Assembly (NCBI GenBank): GCA_009695395.1
Contig: SIBB01000146.1
Coordinates: 1-8,116, forward strand
Length of the DNA stretch: 8,116 bases
Origin: Pedosphaera sp.
GTDB lineage: Bacteria > Verrucomicrobiota > Verrucomicrobiia > Limisphaerales > SXTU01
Direction: 5' to 3'
Of this stretch, positions 1-5,399 are shown piece by piece; position 1 is the first letter of the stretch; each line of letters starts with the position of its first letter. Under the pieces are notes generated by a model. The model was not told the origin of the DNA. It did no database searches and saw only the letters and a list, made by a program, of their open reading frames with translations. Position numbers and translations under genes: made by a program.

Positions 1-49
1 TGCCATGAAGCCCACCCACCATCCCGGCGGACTGCTCACTGAACACTTT

Positions 50-77
50 CCTTCGCTGACCGCTGATTGCTAACCGC
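50..77 (+). repeat. Degenerate 7-bp tandem array, four units, before the TPR gene
   Basis: Read in steps of seven from position 50, the units are CCTTCGC, TGACCGC, TGATTGC and TAACCGC, close to a TGAnnGC consensus. Looser seven-step similarity (GACTGCT, CACTGAA) extends left to about position 30. TGA at 57, TGA at 64 and TAA at 71 fall in three different frames, so the array closes all + strand frames just upstream of the TPR start. The same type of array recurs at 974-1001 (+) and 873-900 (-). Positions 1-49 hold no gene I can support; the short frame opening at ATG 5 (22 codons, ending at TAA 71-73) has no recognisable content and may be chance. The arrays are seen directly; their function is unknown. 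Confidence 0.6.
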
Positions 78-106
78 ACCCTCCCCGCCTACGCTGCGCA
101 CCAGTG

Positions 107-562
107 ATGCCCGACGACCTCCAAGCCCAATACGACGACGCCATGTTCGCCTTCAGCCAGGGCGACTACGACACCGCCATCGCCGGCCTGCGCGGTGTGC
201 TGGCCGCCGACCCTGCGCACTTCGACGCGCAGCTCTCGCTCGGTATGGCGTATTGCCGCCAAGGCGACTTCGCCACCGCCATCGCCGAGGGGCACAAGGC
301 CGAGCAGATGCGCCCGCACGAGCAACTCGTCCACACCAACCTCTCCCTCTTCTACATGCGATCCGGCAACAAAGTGACCGCCGAGCACCACGGCCTCCAA
401 GCCCGTATCGCCTCGTGGAAAGGCAACATGACCGCGCCGGGGACAACCCCCGCCGTTCCCAGCGACCCCGACCTCGAACTCGCCAAGCCCGCCCCTCAAG
501 CCTTCAAGCTCCCAGAGAAATTCCCCGACCAGCCGTGGAAGAAGAACAAGAAGGAGAGGTGA
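107..562 (+). CDS. Small tetratricopeptide-repeat (TPR) protein
   Basis: This 151-residue protein consists of about three TPR units followed by a proline-rich, basic tail. Repeat 1 is about residues 5-36 (G19, Y21, A24, P36 at the expected places), repeat 2 is 39-70 (G46, A48, Y49, G53, A58, P70), and repeat 3 is about 73-104 and more degenerate. TPR helix pairs bind other proteins, so a scaffold or adaptor role is likely; no enzyme motif is visible. There is no signal peptide or membrane segment, so it is probably cytoplasmic. I chose ATG 107; a GTG directly before it at 104 would add one residue. No Shine-Dalgarno sequence precedes it. The C-terminal tail (about 108-151) ends in a lysine-rich stretch, whose codons also form the ribosome binding site of the next gene 3 nt downstream. 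The two genes are therefore probably co-transcribed. The specific partner is unknown. Confidence 0.85.
   Translation: MPDDLQAQYDDAMFAFSQGDYDTAIAGLRGVLAADPAHFDAQLSLGMAYCRQGDFATAIAEGHKAEQMRPHEQLVHTNLSLFYMRSGNKVTAEHHGLQARIASWKGNMTAPGTTPAVPSDPDLELAKPAPQAFKLPEKFPDQPWKKNKKER
553..559 (+). promoter_or_regulatory. Shine-Dalgarno sequence of the Rieske gene
   Basis: GGAGAGG lies 6 nt upstream of ATG 566, within the last codons of the TPR gene. It is the only clear purine-rich ribosome binding site ahead of any start in this window and fixes the start of the Rieske gene. Its position inside the upstream reading frame suggests the two genes are translated from one message. Confidence 0.75.
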
Positions 563-565
563 AGG

Positions 566-904
566 ATGGCTGAAAACTTCCTCCCCGCCCTCGATGCCGC
601 CGCCCTGCCGCCCGGCAAGGGCGAGACCATCGAGATCGCCGGCCAGCGCCTCGCCGTCTTCAACGTGGGCGGCGAGTTCTACGCGCTCCACGACGCGTGC
701 CCGCATCGCGGCGGCCCGCTCGGCTCCGGTTGGGTGGAAGGAGAGAAATGCACGGTGGCCTGCCCGTTGCATGGATGGGAATTCGACATCAAGACCGGCG
801 CGTGCATCAACGTGCCCGGCCGGCCGGTGCGCTCGTATCCTGTGCGCTTGGTGGAGGGGAAGCTGTGGGTGAGCGTTCAGCAGTCGGCGGCCAGCGGTCA
901 GTAG
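566..904 (+). CDS. Rieske [2Fe-2S] ferredoxin-like protein
   Basis: This 112-residue protein is a single stand-alone Rieske domain. The cluster ligands are all present: C45-P-H47-R-G in the first box and C66-P-L-H69-G-W in the second, 18 residues apart between the boxes, followed by the typical G78 turn and P84-G-R-P segment. The first cysteine and histidine of each box would bind the two irons. The size and lack of a signal peptide or membrane helix fit soluble Rieske ferredoxins, such as those feeding ring-hydroxylating oxygenases, and NirD-like subunits. No oxygenase, reductase or nitrite reductase large subunit is adjacent, so the electron acceptor cannot be named. It sits 3 nt after the TPR gene and likely shares its transcript. 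The domain ends near V104; the final eight residues (Q105-Q112) and the approach to the stop are encoded by a 7-bp repeat array and look like an acquired tail. Confidence 0.92.
   Translation: MAENFLPALDAAALPPGKGETIEIAGQRLAVFNVGGEFYALHDACPHRGGPLGSGWVEGEKCTVACPLHGWEFDIKTGACINVPGRPVRSYPVRLVEGKLWVSVQQSAASGQ
873..900 (-). repeat. 7-bp tandem array on the minus strand, overlapping the end of the Rieske gene
   Basis: On the minus strand this reads TGACCGC, TGGCCGC, CGACTGC, TGAACGC, four units of the same TGAnnGC family found at 50-77 and 974-1001. On the + strand it supplies the last part of V104 and codons 105-111 of the Rieske gene plus most of the final glutamine codon. The stop follows at 902-904. 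Positions 876-885 are the exact reverse complement of 982-991 in the next array, so this and the downstream array form an inverted pair around the intergenic region. Confidence 0.6.
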
Positions 905-973
905 ATTGCTTCAGGCTGCAAGGGCATTGCAGAGCAACCCCAGCCAGTTCATGTTACCCTCCGCGCCAAACGC

Positions 974-1001
974 TGAAGGCTGACTGCTGAAAGCTAAACA
1001 C
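974..1001 (+). repeat. 7-bp tandem array before the coiled-coil gene
   Basis: The units are TGAAGGC, TGACTGC, TGAAAGC and TAAACAC, ending one base before ATG 1003. As at 50-77, the last unit is a TAA variant. The stops at 974, 981 and 988 cover all three + strand frames. The rest of the 905-1002 intergenic region holds no gene, no U-tailed hairpin and no promoter I would defend; a short ACCCTCCGCGCC string at 956-967 resembles ACCCTCCCCGCC at 78-89 with one mismatch. Confidence 0.6.
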
Positions 1002-1002
1002 T

Positions 1003-1284
1003 ATGAAATCCTCCTACGAACTCGCGATGGAACGGCTGAGCAAGCAGGCGCCATCCGCCAAAGTCACCACCGCGCAGAAAGCCCAACTCGCCGACCTCGA
1101 CTCGCTCTACAAATCCAAAATCGCTGACCGCGAAATCCTCGTGAAGGGCCAGCTCAAGAAGGCCGCTGAGAAGGGTGACGCCGAGGCCTACGTGCAACTG
1201 GAGAAGCAGCTCGTCAGCGACCGCAAGACGTTGAACGCCGAGATGGAGGAGAAGAAGGAGCGCGTCCGTCAAGGCAAGGGATGA
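1003..1284 (+). CDS. Small charged coiled-coil hypothetical protein
   Basis: This 93-residue protein is almost entirely charged helix. After an N-terminal stretch beginning MKSSYELAMERL, residues about 22-90 are rich in Lys, Glu, Ala, Gln and Leu, with hydrophobic positions at helical spacing, consistent with a two-helix hairpin or a coiled coil. A turn is likely near G58-D59. There is no signal peptide, membrane segment, cysteine or catalytic motif. I recall similar short proteins as conserved hypotheticals in Verrucomicrobiota genomes, but I cannot confirm this here and no function is known to me. The start is ATG 1003, immediately after a 7-bp array and without a Shine-Dalgarno sequence. 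The 90 nt that follow (1285-1374) contain only a weak CTCAT/ATGAG inverted repeat at 1300-1319, not a convincing terminator. Confidence 0.8.
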   Translation: MKSSYELAMERLSKQAPSAKVTTAQKAQLADLDSLYKSKIADREILVKGQLKKAAEKGDAEAYVQLEKQLVSDRKTLNAEMEEKKERVRQGKG

Positions 1285-1374
1285 AGCACCAGACTGGCAC
1301 TCATCCATTTTCCCATGAGAGCAAGCTAGTGCAGGTCAGTGGTTCAAAACTGTTTACCTCAACTCACAACTGAA

Positions 1375-2244
1375 ATGTCATCCACCGCACAACCCATCAG
1401 CCTGCCACCCGCGCTGGCCGCACTGCGCTCGAACAAGCCGCTGCTCTACCTAGTCGCCGGAGCGCTCGGTGGCGCGGCGGGGTCGGTGCTCGCGGAGTTT
1501 GCGCACGGAAGTGATCTGAAGGCATCGTTCTTCACGCGCATACTTCTCACGGGAGTGTGGTTCGCCATTTCCTCAAGCGTGCTGGCCACGACCTTGTTCG
1601 CGGCGGGTGAGTGGCATCAGCGGCGGGATTTCCGTCCGCGTCACATCCAGAAAATTCTACTCTTCGGGGCGCTCGCGGGGTTTCTGTCCGGTGCGGCGGC
1701 GCAGGGAGCTTACTCGGTGCAAATCGGACCCGAGTGGTTCCATCAACTGGTCGTGCGAACCCTGTGCTGGGCTTTGATGGGCGCGCTGCTCGGCGCGTTG
1801 TTGTCGCGCCCGGTGCCGAACTTGGGCTTGCTGCGTGGATTACTTGCGGGGGCGCTCGGAGGGGGCATCGGCGGCGCTGGCTTCCTTTTGGTCAGTTCAG
1901 TTTTACCCGCCGCAATCGGCCGCGCCGTGGGCATCGGCATCCTCGGCCTCGCGCTGGGGCTGGCGATGATTGTCGTCGAGAAACTCTTCCGCGAGGCGAG
2001 CCTCGAAGTCATTTGGGCACCGAACGAGACGACGAACTTCAACCTCGGCGCGCAGGCCGTGACCATCGGCGGCGGCGAGGACCATGTCTTCGTGCGCGGT
2101 TTGCCGTCGCGCTTCGCCAGCGTCGCGTTCAGCAATGGCGTCATCGAATACGTCGAAACGGCCACAGGCAAACGCACGCCGCTCAAGGACGGCAGCCGCC
2201 TCCAGATCGGCAAGCTCAACCTCGTTATCCATGCGGCCAAGTAG
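1375..2244 (+). CDS. Glycine-rich polytopic membrane protein with a C-terminal degenerate FHA-like domain
   Basis: The 289-residue product has two parts. Residues about 22-201 contain roughly six hydrophobic segments (near 22-43, 53-76, 93-113, 126-144, 152-176, 181-201) rich in Gly and Ala with small-residue packing motifs. Residues about 208-289 form a soluble beta-rich domain whose pattern follows an FHA domain: a T230-I-G-G-G start where TIGR is usual, a middle V-F-V-R-G-L-P-S segment, and a D272-G-S-R-L-Q-I-G-K-L end that matches the usual final strands. Known proteins combine a Gly-rich membrane region with a C-terminal FHA domain, which supports the reading. FHA domains bind phosphothreonine peptides, but here the key Arg is Gly and the Ser-x-x-His motif is absent, so this activity is doubtful. 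I chose ATG 1375; an in-frame GTG at 1339 would add 12 residues without homology-like content. Neither start has a Shine-Dalgarno sequence. Its role is unknown. Confidence 0.78.
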   Translation: MSSTAQPISLPPALAALRSNKPLLYLVAGALGGAAGSVLAEFAHGSDLKASFFTRILLTGVWFAISSSVLATTLFAAGEWHQRRDFRPRHIQKILLFGALAGFLSGAAAQGAYSVQIGPEWFHQLVVRTLCWALMGALLGALLSRPVPNLGLLRGLLAGALGGGIGGAGFLLVSSVLPAAIGRAVGIGILGLALGLAMIVVEKLFREASLEVIWAPNETTNFNLGAQAVTIGGGEDHVFVRGLPSRFASVAFSNGVIEYVETATGKRTPLKDGSRLQIGKLNLVIHAAK

Positions 2245-2297
2245 TCAGCCGTCCGTTGAATCACGCCTTTGCCATGCGCGTCGATCAAACTGATTTT

Positions 2298-5200
2298 ATG
2301 CCCTCACCACGCCTGTTTCTCGCTCTGGCCGCCACTGGCCTCTTATCTGCCTCCGCTCTCGCCGCGCCCGCCACTGGCGCGAAGAGGGTGGATTACAACC
2401 GCGATATCCGGCCCATCCTCTCGGACAACTGCTTCTTCTGCCACGGCCCCGACGAGAAGAAGCGCGAGGCCAAGCTCCGCCTCGACGTGCGCGAGGAGGC
2501 CATCGCGAAGAAGGCCTTCGTCCCCGGCAAGCCGGACCAGAGCGAGTTGGTGAAGCGCATCTTCACCAAAGACCCCGACGACCTGATGCCGCCGCCGGAC
2601 TCGCACAAGAAGCTCACGAGTGCGCAGAAGGAGTTGCTCAAGCGCTGGGTCGCTGAGGGGGCTGAGTATCAGACGCACTGGGCCTACGTGACGCCCGTGA
2701 AGCTCGCCGTCCCCGCCGGCCAGAACGCCGTGGACCATCTCGTGCAAGCGCGCCTCAAGACGCTTGGCCTCAAGCCCTCGCCCGAGGCCGACCGCCGCAC
2801 GCTCGCGCGCCGGCTCTACTTCGACTTGCTCGGCCTGCCGCCTAAGCCCGAGGAGGTGGACGCGTTCGTGAATGACAAATCCACCGCCGCCTACCCCAAG
2901 CTCGTCGAGCGCCTGCTCGCCTCGCCGCACTACGGCGAGCGCATGGCCATCGGCTGGCTGGACGTGGTGCGTTACGCCGACACCATCGGCTACCATTCCG
3001 ACACGCCGCGCAACGTCTTCCCCTACCGCGACTACGTCATCAAGTCGTTCAACGAGAACAAGCGTTTCGACCGGTTCACCGTTGAGCAACTCGCCGGCGA
3101 CCTCTTGCCCAACGCCACGCTGGAGACGCGCGTGGCCTCCGCTTTCAACCGCCTGCTGCTCTCCACCGAGGAGGGCGGCGCGCAGGCGAAGGACTACGAG
3201 TCGCGCTACCTCACCGACCGCGTCCGCGCCGTCGGCACGGTCTGGCTCGCGCAGACCATCGGTTGCGCGCAGTGCCACGACCACAAGTTCGACCCCACCA
3301 CGCAGCGCGACTTTTACTCGATGGGCGCGTTCTTCGCGGACATCAAGGAGCCCATCATCGGCAAGCGCGAGGAAGGCATTCCCGTCCCCAGCGCGGCGGA
3401 CACGGCGGAAGTCACGCGCCTCGACGGCGAAGTCGTGAAGCTCCAGACGGACTTCGACCGCCCGCAACCGCAACTCGCCGCCGCGTTCGGCAAGTGGCAG
3501 GACGAAGCCTTCGCCGCCGTGCAGCACGACGCGAAGTGGAAGCCGCTCAAGCCCGCCAAGGTCGCGTCCATCGGCGGCGCGAAGCTGGCCATCCAGGGGG
3601 ACAACTCCGTCCTCGCCAGCGGCAAAAGCCCAGAGAAGGACACTTACACGGTGACCATCACCAACGGCGTGAAGGAAGTGACCGGCCTGCGCATCGAGGC
3701 GCTGCCGGATGCTTCGCTCCCATCGAGTGGTCCGGGCCGCGCCCCCAACGGCAACTTCGTCCTGACCGAAGTCGTCGCCACGGTGAAGCACGGCAAGGCC
3801 GCTGCGGAGTCGGTGAAGTTCGCATCCGCCCGCGCGACCTTCGAGCAGACCGTCGCGAGCGAAAAGAACCCGAACAAGGCGTGGACCGCCGCCTCTGCGA
3901 TTGACGGCGATGCGAAGGGCGGGTCGTTCGGCTGGGCGGTCTTGCCGGAAGTCGGCAAGGCGCAGCACTTGGTTTTGGAACTCGCCACCCCGCTCACGCT
4001 CGAACCCGGCGACACACTGACGGTCGAGCTGAAACAGAATCACACGGCGAAGGACCACCTGCTCGGTCGCTTTCGCCTCGCCGCGACGGCCGACGCCGAG
4101 AGCGCCCGCGTGGCACTTCCTGCCGCGCCGACCGCCGACATCGGAGCCATCCTGAAGGTCGCGACCGACAAGCGCACCGCCGCCCAGCAGGACAAGCTCC
4201 TCGCGCACTTCAAGGGCTTCACGCCCGAACTGGCCGGCCTCCGCACCCAACTTGCCGGCGCGAAGAAGGCGAAGACGGACTACGAGGCGAAGATTCCCAA
4301 GTGCATCGTCTCGGTGGTGTCGGAGACGAAGCGCACCGTCCGCGTCCTGCCGCGCGGCAACTGGATGGACGAGAGCGGCCCGACGATGCAGCCCGCGCTG
4401 CCCGGATTCCTGGCCGTGTCGCTGAAGAAGGATGCGAAGGCCGACGCCCCGCTGACCCGCCTCGACTTGGCCGAGTGGATTATCGCGAAGGAAAACCCGC
4501 TCACCGCGCGCGTCTTCGTGAACCGGCTGTGGAGACAGTTCTTCGGCATGGGTCTCTCGAAGGTGCTCGACGACATGGGCGCGCAGGGCGAACCGCCCGT
4601 GAACCCCGCGTTGCTGGACTGGCTCGCGGGCGAGTTCGTCGCCAGCGGTTGGGACATGAAGCACATGGTCCGCACGCTCGTGAACAGCGCGGCCTACCGG
4701 CAGGTGTCCACCGCCTCGAAGGACTTGCAGACCCGCGACCCTTACAACCGCGAGCACGCCCGCCAGAGCCGCTGGCGCATCGAGGCCGAGATGGTGCGCG
4801 ACAACGCGCTGACGGTGGCTGGCCTAATGAACCCGAAGATTGGTGGGCCGAGCGCGCGCCCCTACCAGCCCGAGGGCTACTGGGAGAACCTGAACTTCCC
4901 CGTGCGCAGCTACGACGCGAGCAAGGGCGAGGACCAGTTCCGCCGCGGCCTTTACACCTGGTGGCAGCGCAGCTTCCTGCATCCCTCGATGCTCGCCTTC
5001 GACGCGCCCAGCCGCGAGGAATGCGCCGCCGAGCGCACCCGCTCGAACATTCCCCAGCAAGCCCTCGTGCTCCTCAACGACCCGACCTACGTCGAGTCCG
5101 CCCGCGCCTTCGCCGCCCGCATCGTGAAGGAATCCACTGGCGACGCGAATGCCCGCCTCACTTGGGCATGGAAGCAGGCCCTCGGGCGCGCCCCCCGACC

Positions 5201-5396
5201 CGACGAACTCGCCACCGCCCGCGCGCTCTTCGACAAACACCTCGCCCAATACAAGGCCGACCCAAAATCCGCCGAGGCACTCCTCAAAGTCGGGATCGCC
5301 ACGCCGCCAGAAGGTTCAGCCCAAGCCGAACTCGCCGCGTGGACCAGCGTCGCGCGGGTGATTCTCAACCTTCACGAAACAATTACGCGTTCCTAA
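2298..5396 (+). CDS. Secreted PSCyt1-DUF1549-DUF1553 protein (planctomycete-type cytochrome/PSD1 family)
   Basis: This is a 1032-residue exported protein. Residues 1-23 are a Sec signal peptide with an Ala-x-Ala cleavage site. A PSCyt1 cytochrome-like domain (about 31-115) has C45-x-x-C48-H49 and an L-M97-P-P motif that could give the distal haem ligand. DUF1549/PSCyt2 (about 143-351) contains a second haem motif, C323-A-Q-C326-H327. A beta-rich stretch at about 413-597, with a G-P-G-R-x-x-N-G-N-F segment, resembles discoidin/carbohydrate-binding modules. DUF1553/PSD1 covers about 721-1025 and ends in a typical N-L-H-E-x-I-T-R tail. The whole family architecture is present at normal length. 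Proteins of this type are paired with DUF1501 genes in Planctomycetota and Verrucomicrobiota; biochemical function is not established, though a periplasmic role in polysaccharide turnover is often proposed. I chose ATG 2298 because it begins the signal peptide directly; ATG 2274 adds eight residues. The frame stays open back to 1611, but that part is a shadow of the upstream gene. Confidence 0.9.
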   Translation: MPSPRLFLALAATGLLSASALAAPATGAKRVDYNRDIRPILSDNCFFCHGPDEKKREAKLRLDVREEAIAKKAFVPGKPDQSELVKRIFTKDPDDLMPPPDSHKKLTSAQKELLKRWVAEGAEYQTHWAYVTPVKLAVPAGQNAVDHLVQARLKTLGLKPSPEADRRTLARRLYFDLLGLPPKPEEVDAFVNDKSTAAYPKLVERLLASPHYGERMAIGWLDVVRYADTIGYHSDTPRNVFPYRDYVIKSFNENKRFDRFTVEQLAGDLLPNATLETRVASAFNRLLLSTEEGGAQAKDYESRYLTDRVRAVGTVWLAQTIGCAQCHDHKFDPTTQRDFYSMGAFFADIKEPIIGKREEGIPVPSAADTAEVTRLDGEVVKLQTDFDRPQPQLAAAFGKWQDEAFAAVQHDAKWKPLKPAKVASIGGAKLAIQGDNSVLASGKSPEKDTYTVTITNGVKEVTGLRIEALPDASLPSSGPGRAPNGNFVLTEVVATVKHGKAAAESVKFASARATFEQTVASEKNPNKAWTAASAIDGDAKGGSFGWAVLPEVGKAQHLVLELATPLTLEPGDTLTVELKQNHTAKDHLLGRFRLAATADAESARVALPAAPTADIGAILKVATDKRTAAQQDKLLAHFKGFTPELAGLRTQLAGAKKAKTDYEAKIPKCIVSVVSETKRTVRVLPRGNWMDESGPTMQPALPGFLAVSLKKDAKADAPLTRLDLAEWIIAKENPLTARVFVNRLWRQFFGMGLSKVLDDMGAQGEPPVNPALLDWLAGEFVASGWDMKHMVRTLVNSAAYRQVSTASKDLQTRDPYNREHARQSRWRIEAEMVRDNALTVAGLMNPKIGGPSARPYQPEGYWENLNFPVRSYDASKGEDQFRRGLYTWWQRSFLHPSMLAFDAPSREECAAERTRSNIPQQALVLLNDPTYVESARAFAARIVKESTGDANARLTWAWKQALGRAPRPDELATARALFDKHLAQYKADPKSAEALLKVGIATPPEGSAQAELAAWTSVARVILNLHETITRS

Positions 5397-5399
5397 ACT

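Noticed and set aside
927..960. Possible sigma-70 promoter (TTGCAG with TACCCT) before the coiled-coil gene
   Set aside because: The two boxes are 22 nt apart, too far for a standard promoter, and the match is weak.
50..1001. CRISPR array
   Set aside because: The repeats are 7 nt, directly adjacent and degenerate, with no spacers and no cas genes.
1300..1319. Inverted repeat CTCAT/ATGAG as a terminator after the coiled-coil gene
   Set aside because: The stem is only 5 bp with a 10-nt loop and no T-run follows.
1611..2297. A 229-residue N-terminal extension of the PSCyt1/DUF1553 protein
   Set aside because: The frame is open, but it overlaps the membrane/FHA-like gene in another frame, has shadow-like Arg/Pro-rich composition, and would bury the signal peptide that begins at 2298.
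2343..4757. An 804-codon open frame on the minus strand
   Set aside because: It lies wholly antisense to the PSCyt1/DUF1553 gene, whose domains are clear. The product is rich in Arg, Gly, Val and Leu with no recognisable motif, as expected from the complement of a GC-rich coding sequence.
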